Assembly (NCBI RefSeq): GCF_003687725.1
Contig: NZ_RDOJ01000011.1
Coordinates: 1 to 64,000, forward strand
Source of the DNA: Faecalibacter macacae
Lineage (GTDB): Bacteria > Bacteroidota > Bacteroidia > Flavobacteriales > Weeksellaceae
Direction: 5' to 3'
DNA length: 64,000 bases
The translations under genes were made by a program, and so were the position numbers. Below the pieces are notes generated by a model. That model saw only the letters and a program-made list of their open reading frames with translations. It was not told where the DNA came from and searched no databases. Within the stretch, counting starts at the first letter, position 1. The number at the start of each line of letters is the position of its first letter. Below, one piece after another: positions 45,017 to 53,458 of the stretch.

Positions 45017-45841
45017 TTAGTCTTCTTTGTTATTTGCGTCCATAGCTTCAATAACTTCCTGAGAAACTCCAGTGTTACTGTAACCTCCGTCGTGGAATAA
45101 GTTTTGTAAGGTAACTTTCGCTGTTAAATCAGAGAACATAGCTACAATATAGTTTGCACAATCTAAAGCTGTTGCGTTTCCTAGTGGAGACATTTTATCA
45201 GCAAATCCCATGAAACCAGAGAAACCTTTAACACCGTTACCTGCAGTTGTAGGTGTTGGAGATTGAGAAATTGTGTTTACACGAACTCCTCTTTCTTTCC
45301 CCCAGAAATATCCGAATGAACGAGCAATAGACTCTAAATAAGCTTTGTTATCAGCCATATCGTTGTAATCTGGGAAAGTACGTTGAGCTGCAATGTAAGT
45401 TAATGCTAAAATAGAACCTCCTTGATTCATTGCATCTTTATCCCAAGCACATTTCATAACACGGTGGAAAGAAACTGAAGAAATATCCCATCCTTTAGTT
45501 AACCAATCGTAGTTTAAATCTGTATAATGTTTTCCTTTTCTTACGTTTACACTCATTCCGATTGAATGTAAAATAAAATCAATCTTTCCGAATTTAGCGA
45601 TAGCAATATCAAATAATTTGTTTAAATCTTCCATTGAAGTAGCGTCTGCTCCTACAACTTCAGATCCTGTTTTTTCTGCTAATGCGTTTAATTCACCCAT
45701 TCTTAAAGCTACAGGAGCATTTGTTAAAATGAACTCTGCTCCTTCTTCGTGACATTGTTCAGCCGCTTTCCACGCGATTGAATTTTGATCTAATGCACCA
45801 AAGATGATTCCTTTCTTACCTTTAAGTAATCCGTATGACAT
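45017..45841 (-). CDS. fabI: Enoyl-[acyl-carrier-protein] reductase (NADH)
   Basis: Last step of the fatty-acid elongation cycle, reducing trans-2-enoyl-ACP with NADH. From ATG 45841 it has 274 residues, close to the family norm; it starts MSYGLLKGKKGIIFGALDQNSIAW. The active site has the FabI pattern Y-x6-K in TFPDYNDMADNKAYL, plus TLQNLFHDGGYSNTG near the end. A frame continuing to TTG 45886 passes through the promoter box TACATTTG (45861-45868), so the longer form is unlikely. Single gene; the usual target of triclosan-type inhibitors. Confidence 0.96.
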   Translation of the reverse strand: MSYGLLKGKKGIIFGALDQNSIAWKAAEQCHEEGAEFILTNAPVALRMGELNALAEKTGSEVVGADATSMEDLNKLFDIAIAKFGKIDFILHSIGMSVNVRKGKHYTDLNYDWLTKGWDISSVSFHRVMKCAWDKDAMNQGGSILALTYIAAQRTFPDYNDMADNKAYLESIARSFGYFWGKERGVRVNTISQSPTPTTAGNGVKGFSGFMGFADKMSPLGNATALDCANYIVAMFSDLTAKVTLQNLFHDGGYSNTGVSQEVIEAMDANNKED

Positions 45842-45860
45842 AGTATTTATTTTTTCAATC

Positions 45861-45868
45861 CAAATGTA
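45861..45868 (-). promoter_or_regulatory. -7 element of the fabI promoter
   Basis: TACATTTG on the minus strand, a TAnnTTTG match, 19 bases before ATG 45841. A TTG lies 15 bases upstream, a little closer than usual. Confidence 0.6.
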
Positions 45869-46045
45869 TAAGAAATATTCAAACAAACCTTAACATTTTC
45901 TAATTGTCGTTATTCATGCATAATAAATTTACGAATTTTCTTTATTTATCTATTGATATTCAATTTTTTAATTATTTCACTCCAAAATAGCATTTATTAA
46001 ATTCAGCCAATGAAAATTCTGAAAAATTTCAAAAAAGTAGGAAAT

Positions 46046-46068
46046 AAATATCATACGAAATGATATTT
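46046..46068. repeat. Inverted repeat in the gap between fabI and the methyltransferase pseudogene
   Basis: Perfect 9-bp inverted repeat (46046-46054 with 46060-46068), 5-base spacer, no T-run on the expected side. It lies in the 215-base gap 45887-46101, where I see no gene. It could be a regulatory site of the decayed methyltransferase gene or chance in an AT-rich region. Confidence 0.35.
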
Positions 46069-46101
46069 AAATTACATTTATCATAAAAAAATTAACCTAC
46101 C

Positions 46102-46573
46102 ATGTATAAAATATAACCTGAAAAACGTTATAATGAAACGCTTCTATTATTAAATAAGTTTGCTAAAAATATACAATTACAAACACTTCTAGCGAAGATT
46201 TAGATTATCATTATAATAATTTAAAGAATAATGATGTTACCTTTGTCACTGCATTAGAGATTTTAGAACATTTAGTTAATCCAATGGAAGTTTTAAGAAA
46301 CTTACCTGGCGAAAAATTATTAGCTTCTATCCCAATGCGTTTATGGTTTGCTCCTGCTTATCGAAATAAAAATGATCCGAGAGATTTGCATTATCACGAA
46401 TTTGAGGATTGGCAATTTGATATGTTATTGGAAAAAGCCGGATGGAAAATTATTCATCGCCACAAATGGACACATCCAACGAATAAAATTGTAATTCGTC
46501 CATTGTTAAGAAAATTACACCAAGATATTATGCCGTTTACGCAGAACGAATCAAAGATTTCGAATTTAAATAA
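46102..46573 (+). pseudogene. Class I SAM-dependent methyltransferase pseudogene
   Basis: The gene can be read as ATG-Tyr-Lys-Ile followed by an in-frame TAA (46114-46116), then PEKRYNETLLLLNKFAKN. After 46170 the reading frame changes and resumes as ITNTSSEDLDYHY through FVTALEILEHLVNPMEVLR to HYHEFEDWQFDMLLEKAGW. Between these parts the usual SAM-binding glycine-rich segment (about 25 residues) is missing. Near 46511-46514 one A is lost from an A-run, so the expected tail ITPRYYAVYAERIKDFEFK (ending at 46573) is in another frame, while the original frame continues into the glycosyltransferase. Three lesions make loss of function almost certain. Confidence 0.85.
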
Positions 46574-47420
46574 ATATTCAATTGTAATTCCAGCTCATAA
46601 CGAAGAGGAATTTATCAAAATAACGTTAGATAGTTTGGTTAATCAAACTATTACACCATATCAAGTTGTTATAGTTAACGACAATTCTACCGATAATACA
46701 CAAATTATCATCGAAGAGTATGCGAATAAATATGAATGGATTACATTATTTAATCGAATTTCTAAAGGCGAGCATCAACCAGGAAGTAAAGTAATACAAG
46801 CTTTTTTAGCAGGATATGAAATTATTAAAAAAGACTATGATTTTATTGTAAAATTGGATGCTGATTTAGATATTCCTACAAATTACTTTGAAACTATATT
46901 GAAACATTTTAATGCCAATCCGAAATATGGAATGGTTGGCGGTTTTGCATACATCGAGAAAAATGGAGATTGGATTTTAGAAAATCTAACAGATAAAGAC
47001 CATATTCGTGGAGCTTTTAAAGCATATAGAAAAGAGACCTACAATCAAATTGAAGGTTTACGACCGCATATGGGTTGGGATACGGTAGATGAATTGCTGT
47101 GTCATTTTTATAATTGGGATATAAAAACGGACGATTCTTTACATATTAAACATCTAAAACCAACTGGTGCTGTTTATTCTAAAAGTGCTTTATACAAACA
47201 AGGAACTGCATATTATGCATTAGGGTATGGATTTTGGATAACTCTTATTGCCGCTACTAAATTAGCACTACGCAAGAAAAAATTATCGTACATTAGATAT
47301 TACATCCAAGGCTATTTACAAGCATGGCGAAAAAAACAACCAAAAATGGTTACGGCTGAACAAGAAAAATTCATCCGAAACTATCGTTGGTCAAAAATGA
47401 AACAAAAGGTACTTAAATGA
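46530..47420 (+). CDS. Family 2 glycosyltransferase
   Basis: 296 residues from ATG 46530. The GT-A fold begins KYSIVIPAHNEEEFIKITLDSL, with VVIVNDNSTDNT for nucleotide binding, the metal-binding DxD in VKLDADLDIP, and the acceptor region RGAFKAYRKETYNQIEGLRPHMGWDTVDELL. A Lys/Arg-rich tail follows. The ATG lies within the 3' end of the methyltransferase pseudogene, the overlap usual for this gene pair in flavobacteria. The frame is also open upstream to 46284, so a larger fusion (378 residues) that includes the methyltransferase remnant could be translated. Likely acts in surface polysaccharide or lipid glycan synthesis. Confidence 0.85.
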   Translation: MPFTQNESKISNLNKYSIVIPAHNEEEFIKITLDSLVNQTITPYQVVIVNDNSTDNTQIIIEEYANKYEWITLFNRISKGEHQPGSKVIQAFLAGYEIIKKDYDFIVKLDADLDIPTNYFETILKHFNANPKYGMVGGFAYIEKNGDWILENLTDKDHIRGAFKAYRKETYNQIEGLRPHMGWDTVDELLCHFYNWDIKTDDSLHIKHLKPTGAVYSKSALYKQGTAYYALGYGFWITLIAATKLALRKKKLSYIRYYIQGYLQAWRKKQPKMVTAEQEKFIRNYRWSKMKQKVLK

Positions 47421-48181
47421 GAAAAATCGTTTCCTTAATTCTTTTAATCTTATTCAACTTCAGCTTTGCCCAATCAAAATTGATCACTGGAGCTGTGATT
47501 ATTGATCAAGTAGACGAATATACTTCGCCATCTAATGTGCGAATCGATAACTTACGCTCTTTTGCTAAAACTGTAACAAACGCAGATGGATATTATTCTA
47601 TTCCAGTCATGGTTGGCGACACAATTCAGTTTAGTTCTAGTTATTTGGTTCCACGTAAAATTGTAATTTCCCAGAATCTATATGATAAAGGAGTTTTACA
47701 AGCTCACTTAGACGTAGAGACAATAGAATTAAGTGAAGCTTTAATTGGTGGTTTAGACAAAAATTTACGTAATAATTTACATTATAGAAGAGATATTAAA
47801 GGTGAAATTTATAATCAGATTGGTTTAGATCAACGATTAAGAGATTTGGAACCTAAAAAAGATATCTCAAAATTTAGAGCAACTGATATTATGAATCCTG
47901 TTCGTTTAATTGGCCACGTAAATGGACATTACAAAAAACAACGCAAGATTCAGTTATTTGAACGTAATCAGAATATTTTAAATGAAGTAATTAATTACTT
48001 TCCTGATGAATTCTTTATCAATGATTTAAAAATTCCGGATTATAAAGTACACGAATTTTTACAATACGCAGATAAAAAGATAAATATCAAATCAAGAGTA
48101 ATGAATCGACAATTTGAATTGATTGGTTTAGAACTTGAGCCTGTTGCAGAAATGTATTTAAAAGAGTTAAATCAATCTTAA
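47417..48181 (+). CDS. Secreted carboxypeptidase-regulatory-like protein, paralogue 1
   Basis: 254 residues with a signal peptide (MRKIVSLILLILFNFSFAQ). N-terminal beta-sandwich (ITGAVIIDQVDEYTSPSNVRI, TVTNADGYYSIPVMVGDTIQF, VETIELSEALIGG) like the CarboxypepD_reg fold, then a helical C-terminal region with DISKFRATDIMNPVRLIGHVNG and DLKIPDYKVHEFL. These marks recur in the next two gene copies. Its ATG overlaps the glycosyltransferase stop by 4 bases, so it is co-translated with it. Function unknown; envelope location likely. Confidence 0.82.
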   Translation: MRKIVSLILLILFNFSFAQSKLITGAVIIDQVDEYTSPSNVRIDNLRSFAKTVTNADGYYSIPVMVGDTIQFSSSYLVPRKIVISQNLYDKGVLQAHLDVETIELSEALIGGLDKNLRNNLHYRRDIKGEIYNQIGLDQRLRDLEPKKDISKFRATDIMNPVRLIGHVNGHYKKQRKIQLFERNQNILNEVINYFPDEFFINDLKIPDYKVHEFLQYADKKINIKSRVMNRQFELIGLELEPVAEMYLKELNQS

Positions 48182-48248
48182 AATTTATCACAATATAGTT
48201 TTTGGTTCAATATTAGAGTGTAAATACTTTATAATCAACCAAAAGACT

Positions 48249-49013
48249 ATTAAAAAATTTCTATTCACTATTTTTATTTCACTATCCAGCATCGTATTTT
48301 CACAAACAATAACAGGTAAAGTTCAGTTTTATGATGCCTATTTTAACGACGATTATTTAGGAAATATCACAATCTTAAATAATAAAACAAATTAGAAATA
48401 TAAAACTTCTACTGATGGTCAATTTGTTATTGAAGCTAATGTTGGAGACGAAATAATTTTAACTTCTCCTTACATTATTAAAAGAACAGTTAAAATTAGA
48501 AATCAAGCTTTAAAACCAAATTTTATCATCTATATTAAACCAGATTTAATTAGGTTAAACGAAGTTCGCGTCAATAATCTAAACAAATATCTAAATCAAA
48601 ATATTTACGACGATCAAGCAAGTATCAATACTTTATATTCTAATTTAGGATTAGATCCAAATGTGCGTTTTCTTGAATCTACAAAAGATGTATCAAAATT
48701 TAAAGCTACTGATATTTTAAATGTTGGTCGTTTATACGGACATTTTTCTGGGAAAAACAAAGAGGAAAGAAAGATGAGAGAAATAGAATCCAAAATAAAA
48801 TCTTTGGAGAAAGTTGAAAATCTTTTTCCTAAAGAATTTTACACAGAAAAATTAAATATACCGGATTATAAGATCAAAGAATTTATTCTTTGGGTAAATT
48901 CAAAACAAGACTTAACTAAAATGCTGAATAATTCGCCACGAGAAATGATTCAAGAAACACTATTTAAGTACAGTACTCAATATAAAAGATTACTTAAAGA
49001 TACTAAGTCTTAA
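48249..49013 (+). pseudogene. Broken second copy of the secreted carboxypeptidase-regulatory-like protein
   Basis: The frame encodes the full protein: signal peptide (KKFLFTIFISLSSIVFSQ), ITGKVQFYDAYFNDDYLGNI, DGQFVIEANVGDEIILTS, VSKFKATDILNVGRLYGHFSG, LNIPDYKIKEFILW. However, the start codon position is ATT (48249-48251) and an in-frame TAG (48393-48395) interrupts residue 49. Downstream the frame is open for about 206 codons to the natural stop. The copy appears recently inactivated, since the rest shows no frameshift. Downstream part might still be made from GTG 48663, but that seems unlikely. Confidence 0.8.
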
Positions 49014-49109
49014 TTATTTTATAAAATAACTACAAAAATGCGTTAACATTTCCGCCTTATCTATTGTTTCACTTATATTAGCTATCCAATTAAAGCAGAT
49101 AGAAGACAA

Positions 49110-49997
49110 ATGTCTACAAGAAGAAAAACAATTTTATTATCGCTACTATGTATGATATTTTATTTCATACCACAATTTGTCGATGCGCAACAAAAATGGA
49201 TACAAGGAAATATCATCATTGATAATTCTGAAGAAGTTGCAGAAGGAGTTTATGTTACAAACAAAAGAACAAACCATACTACGAAAAGTAATTTTGCAGG
49301 AACATTTTTTATGCAAGTTCAGCCAAATGACACAATTATTTTTCGTTCAGATTGGTATGAAAATAGAAATATAATTTTACGTCCGGTTTTATATAACAAA
49401 GATCAAATTGTAGTGCACTTAGCCATTAAAACAATTAATTTAAGTGAAGCTTTAATTACTAAAAAATTAACTGGAATTCTTGAAAAAGATGTTACAGTTG
49501 GTAAAAAAGAAGATGATGTAACACGTATTTATCGATTATTAAATGTTAATCCTGATATCAAACCGATGAAAGATACAGCAGCTTTAAAAACTGGTTTATT
49601 TAATGGTGATATTCGATTAACTGGAATGGATGTTGGACGTATTTATGATGTTTTTTCTGGTGATCTTAGAAAACGTAAAGCTTTAATTGATTATGAAAAT
49701 AAAGCATACAAAATCTCTGAAATTAGAGCTTATTACGGAGATAACTACTTTAAAATTGACTTAAATATTCCGGGTTATAAAATCAATGAATTTATTGAAA
49801 CTACATTATTAAACACTAATAACAAGCAATATTTATTTAACCCAAATTATTTCTTAGTGCAAACAATTTTGAAAGATTATAGTCAAAAATATTTAGACGA
49901 TTTATTTAAATCGAGAATTAACAAAGAATATAAAAAGGAAATTGACGAAAAAGAATTATTTATTGGTGTTCCATTAGATTCGATTCCAAGAGATTAA
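49110..49997 (+). CDS. Secreted carboxypeptidase-regulatory-like protein, paralogue 3
   Basis: 295 residues with a signal peptide (MSTRRKTILLSLLCMIFYFIPQFVDAQ). Same order as copies 1 and 2: beta-sandwich (IQGNIIIDNSEEVAEGVYV, SNFAGTFFMQVQPNDTIIF, IKTINLSEALIT), then a helical region with ALKTGLFNGDIRLTGMDVGRIYDVFSG and LNIPGYKINEFIETT. It carries about 40 extra C-terminal residues. Intact, with a terminator after it. Function unknown. Confidence 0.8.
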   Translation: MSTRRKTILLSLLCMIFYFIPQFVDAQQKWIQGNIIIDNSEEVAEGVYVTNKRTNHTTKSNFAGTFFMQVQPNDTIIFRSDWYENRNIILRPVLYNKDQIVVHLAIKTINLSEALITKKLTGILEKDVTVGKKEDDVTRIYRLLNVNPDIKPMKDTAALKTGLFNGDIRLTGMDVGRIYDVFSGDLRKRKALIDYENKAYKISEIRAYYGDNYFKIDLNIPGYKINEFIETTLLNTNNKQYLFNPNYFLVQTILKDYSQKYLDDLFKSRINKEYKKEIDEKELFIGVPLDSIPRD

Positions 49998-50002
49998 AAT
50001 AA

Positions 50003-50031
50003 AAAAGCGAACTCAAAATGAGTTCGCTTTT
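50003..50031. terminator. Bidirectional terminator between the 49110 gene and the aminotransferase gene
   Basis: Perfect 13-bp stem (50003-50015 with 50019-50031), 3-nt loop, A- and T-runs outside, between converging genes. Confidence 0.87.
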
Positions 50032-50049
50032 CTTTCATATTGATTTGAA

Positions 50050-51240
50050 TTATTCTTCTAAATCGTTTAATACTTCTTTTAGAATATTACATCCTTTAAT
50101 AATGTCTTCGTCTGAAATATTGATTGGTGGAGTAATTCTTAAATTCTCTATACTATACATCAAAAAGAATAAGATTAATCCTCGTTTCATACATTCAGCC
50201 TGAACTTTTAATGTATATTCTGGCGATGATAATTCTGGCGCTAACATTAATCCACGACCATGAATTGTTTTAATTTTTGGATGTTGTAAATGCTCGCGAA
50301 ATAAAGCTTCTTTACGATCAATATCCTGCATTAAATTAGTTTCCTCTAATTCTTCTAACAACGCTAAAGCTGCTGCCGCAATTACAGGATTTCCTCCAAA
50401 AGTTGTGATATGTCCTAAATGTGGATTCTCTTTTAATGTATTCATCACTTCGTTCGAAGCCATAAACGCACCAACTGGTAAACCACTTGCCATACCTTTC
50501 CCCATTGCTAAAATATCAGGTGTAACACCATAGTGTTCAAAAGCAAATAACCTTCCTGTACGACCAAAACCTGGCTGAATTTCATCAAAAATTAACTTCG
50601 CTCCGACTTCTTCGCAACGTGTTTTTAATTTTTTCAAATAATTATTTACTGGAACTCTAAATCCAGATGCACCACGAATTGTTTCTACAATTACACCAGC
50701 CGTTTTAGTTGTGATTCGTTGTAAATCTTCTTCGTTATTAAAGTCGATAAAATATACTTCTGGTAACAACGGTCTAAAAGCGGCTTTCTTTCTTTCGTCA
50801 CCCGAAACACTTAACGAACCATGTGTATTTCCATGATAAGCATTTCTGAACGATATAATTTCTTGTCGACCTGTTGCTCTTTTTGCTAATTTAAGTGAAG
50901 CTTCAATCGCCTCAGTTCCAGAATTTACTAAGTAAACCTGATCAAGTCCATCTGGAGTCATAGCAACCAATTTCTTACATAAAGCTACTGGCTTTTCTTG
51001 TGCATATTCTCCATATACTGCAACGTGCATGTATTTATTAACTTGATCTATGATCGCTTGATTGATTCGAGGATGACTATGTCCTAACGTATTTACAGAA
51101 ACTCCGGCAACGAAATCTAAATAAGCTTTGCCATCTTTTCCGTATATGTAAGAACCTTTAGCATAATCTACTTCAAAACCTGAAGCAAAATTTGTAGTTT
51201 GTGCTTGGTATTTAAAAAAACCGTCTTTTAAATTTTCCAT
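50050..51240 (-). CDS. Class III pyridoxal-phosphate aminotransferase (ArgD/ornithine type)
   Basis: 396-residue cytosolic enzyme of the acetylornithine/ornithine/4-aminobutyrate aminotransferase group. Conserved pieces: FVAGVSVNTLGHSHPRI, YLVNSGTEAIEASLKLAKRATGR, NAYHGNTHGSLSVSG, LIFDEIQPGFGRTG, and the PLP Lys in DILAMGKGMASGLPVGAF; then TFGGNPVIAAAALALLEEL. No arginine-biosynthesis gene is adjacent, so the substrate stays open. Its ATG overlaps the stop of the upstream lipoprotein gene by one base. Confidence 0.93.
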   Translation of the reverse strand: MENLKDGFFKYQAQTTNFASGFEVDYAKGSYIYGKDGKAYLDFVAGVSVNTLGHSHPRINQAIIDQVNKYMHVAVYGEYAQEKPVALCKKLVAMTPDGLDQVYLVNSGTEAIEASLKLAKRATGRQEIISFRNAYHGNTHGSLSVSGDERKKAAFRPLLPEVYFIDFNNEEDLQRITTKTAGVIVETIRGASGFRVPVNNYLKKLKTRCEEVGAKLIFDEIQPGFGRTGRLFAFEHYGVTPDILAMGKGMASGLPVGAFMASNEVMNTLKENPHLGHITTFGGNPVIAAAALALLEELEETNLMQDIDRKEALFREHLQHPKIKTIHGRGLMLAPELSSPEYTLKVQAECMKRGLILFFLMYSIENLRITPPINISDEDIIKGCNILKEVLNDLEE

Positions 51241-51764
51241 TATTTTAATAATAAAAATACCCCAACTCCTACTGAGGCGTAAGCAGCAACAGTTAGTGCA
51301 TCTGAACGTCCTTTAGAGAATTGTCTTACTTTTAAATTTTGAATATCCTTTTCGTGAAATTTTAATTCTTTCTTTGGTTTGCCTTTAACATGAGCTACAA
51401 TTGTATCTCCCTGCCATTTAACAGCTTCCATTTTATATGTTTTATCAAAAACATCTACTTGGTAATATCCTTTTTCTTTTATGATTGATTTTACAGAAAC
51501 ATCTCCAGTTGGTGTTGTTTCTGAATTTTTTGTATTATCATTTCTCGAAGAAATATCCTTACTTTGAGTACTTTCTACATCTTGATTTATATTTGCAGAT
51601 GATTTAGCTTCACGTGCTGTTCTAACAAAACTTTCGCGAACAGACATAGATGAATTATTATTTTGTTCAGCTTGCTGTTCAGCAGTTTCAGGTTCGTATA
51701 CTTTGTACGAATAACAACTACTTAATAATAAAGATGAAACCAGTAGTAAGGTATATTTTTTCAT
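51240..51764 (-). CDS. Lipoprotein of unknown function
   Basis: 174 residues with lipobox LLLSSC (Cys17). Residues about 25-95 are a Ser/Asn/Gln/Glu-rich linker of low complexity; about 95-150 form a small beta-rich domain (KGYYQVDVFDKTYKMEAVKWQGDTIVAHVKGKPKKELKFHEKDI) like those of flavobacterial lipoproteins; the end is hydrophobic (VAAYASVGVGVFLLLK). Located between ostA-like and aminotransferase genes; overlaps the latter by one base. Confidence 0.82.
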   Translation of the reverse strand: MKKYTLLLVSSLLLSSCYSYKVYEPETAEQQAEQNNNSSMSVRESFVRTAREAKSSANINQDVESTQSKDISSRNDNTKNSETTPTGDVSVKSIIKEKGYYQVDVFDKTYKMEAVKWQGDTIVAHVKGKPKKELKFHEKDIQNLKVRQFSKGRSDALTVAAYASVGVGVFLLLK

Positions 51765-51805
51765 GTGTTTTTATAGTGTGTAATCTATCCAAAGATAGAA
51801 ATATA

Positions 51806-53449
51806 TTAAGGTTTAGTAATAAAAATATCTTTCCAAGATTTTAAACTTTCAGCAAAACGCCATTTAAAATCTGGTAAATATCTTAGTTCTTCAGGAAATT
51901 TAGATTCTGGATAAGTTTTTCCGTTTGCTTTAACGCTACAAGCTATTGTTTCAATTTCTTTCCCTACAACATCTACCTCAATAATTCCACAATAAGTTAC
52001 GTCAATTCCCATACGTTCTTTCAACTTTGTTTTCTTATCCGTATCATCCATATAACTTAAAGCAACTGCATTTCCTATAACACGCATAAAATCAATTTCG
52101 TCGTTATAAAAATATACAGTCATATCTTTTCCTTTAACTTGATTAAATTCGTTATCTTTTAAAGAATCAACTTTAGATATAGCAAAAGCATTTTCTAAGA
52201 TATTAACCGAATCAAATTTCTCTGTTTTAGGATTTAAATAACCTTTAATAAATTTACCTGAAAGTTGATTTTCTCCAGAGAAAAATAAAGGATCTTTATG
52301 AAATTCTAACTCACCTTCCGTTCTTTTATAAACTAATGAATCTGTTTTTCCATTAACATTAGATTTATAAAAACGAGCATTGTGAAAAGCTCTTACAATT
52401 TCTGTTGAATCTTTGTCGTGACGACGTACAGCCATTAATGTATCTGCATGAACGTATAACGAATCTTCTTCGAAAGCTTTTACAAAATAAGCATCTTTTG
52501 TAAAATAAACCGAATCAATTCCTGAACGGAAAGCCTCTGCAAATTCACCTTTAATAAACATTTTTTGCTCTGGATCATCTAACGTAACATTACCAGTTGC
52601 TTTACCATAACCGGTTTTATCATTCGCATAAATATCCTTCGCTTTTAAAGTTTTTCCTTGGTAATGAATTTCAGAATTATCTCTTAACCAAACTTCACGC
52701 GTAATTTTATTAAAATCTCCATTACTTGTAATAACAAATTGTGTAGGATCTTTACGTGATGTTACTTTCGAATAATCTCTAAATGTAGTTAAACCTGTTT
52801 TTTCATTCGTTGTCATCTTACGAGAATAGATTAAATAATCCTTTGACGTAATATAAACTTCCGAATTAAAAACTGCTCCATTATCTTTTACATTATAAAC
52901 TGCATCCTTCCCCTCTATTATCGTTCCATCTTTATCAATGGTTTTATAATTACCGGGTACAGTTACAGTTTCTGATTTACGATTATAGAAAATTTCGTTT
53001 GTATCAATATTATTTCCAGGGCTACGAACCACAACATTTCCTAATGCATGCGCAATTTCAGAAGTACGATTATACTCCATAAAATCAGCATCTACAGAAG
53101 ATGTTGCATCTCTGAATTGTACATTATCCCAAGCTTTTGCAATTGTAGTATTCGCGTCATATTCCATTTTTTTAGCCGTGATATTTTTATCCTTGCTAAC
53201 TAAACGAACGTTTGACCAAACGACAGCTTTATTTTTATCGTGATAATAAACTGCACTATCACAATAAAGCATATCTCCATTATGCTCTAAAACTACATTA
53301 CCGTGAATTAATTGATTTCCTTCGTAATCCGTTGGATTACGTTCGGCGACATCGAAATTCTTTAAATTTAAACGAGGCTTTTGAGGTTTAACTTGCGCAA
53401 AAGTCGTTAAAGAAAGTAATAGTAATAAGAGCGAAAAACTATATTTCAT
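51806..53449 (-). CDS. OstA-like protein (LptA/LptD organic-solvent-tolerance fold)
   Basis: 547 residues with a signal peptide (MKYSFSLLLLLLSLTTFAQ). Repeated beta-jellyroll strands of the OstA/LptA type: LIHGNVVLEHNGDMLYCDSAVYYHDKNKAVVWSNVRLV, KKMEYDANTTIAKAWDNV, ARALGNVVV-like turns, ending in a C-terminal domain (IDVTYCGIIEVDVVGKEIETIACSVKANGKTYPE). In Bacteroidota this soluble two-domain form is thought to assist lipopolysaccharide transport in the periplasm. The barrel of true LptD is absent. Nine bases after the Fur-family regulator gene. Confidence 0.9.
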   Translation of the reverse strand: MKYSFSLLLLLLSLTTFAQVKPQKPRLNLKNFDVAERNPTDYEGNQLIHGNVVLEHNGDMLYCDSAVYYHDKNKAVVWSNVRLVSKDKNITAKKMEYDANTTIAKAWDNVQFRDATSSVDADFMEYNRTSEIAHALGNVVVRSPGNNIDTNEIFYNRKSETVTVPGNYKTIDKDGTIIEGKDAVYNVKDNGAVFNSEVYITSKDYLIYSRKMTTNEKTGLTTFRDYSKVTSRKDPTQFVITSNGDFNKITREVWLRDNSEIHYQGKTLKAKDIYANDKTGYGKATGNVTLDDPEQKMFIKGEFAEAFRSGIDSVYFTKDAYFVKAFEEDSLYVHADTLMAVRRHDKDSTEIVRAFHNARFYKSNVNGKTDSLVYKRTEGELEFHKDPLFFSGENQLSGKFIKGYLNPKTEKFDSVNILENAFAISKVDSLKDNEFNQVKGKDMTVYFYNDEIDFMRVIGNAVALSYMDDTDKKTKLKERMGIDVTYCGIIEVDVVGKEIETIACSVKANGKTYPESKFPEELRYLPDFKWRFAESLKSWKDIFITKP

Positions 53450-53458
53450 TAATAGAAA

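Noticed and set aside
46284-46529. N-terminal 82 residues of a 378-residue methyltransferase-glycosyltransferase fusion
   Set aside because: The sequence is the decayed part of a class I methyltransferase lacking its cofactor site; the fusion results from a one-base loss in an A-run, so I give the glycosyltransferase start as ATG 46530.
48663-49013. 116-residue frame with GTG start
   Set aside because: It is the downstream remainder of the broken second paralogue, not an independent gene; homology to its neighbours extends upstream of the GTG and through the stop codon.
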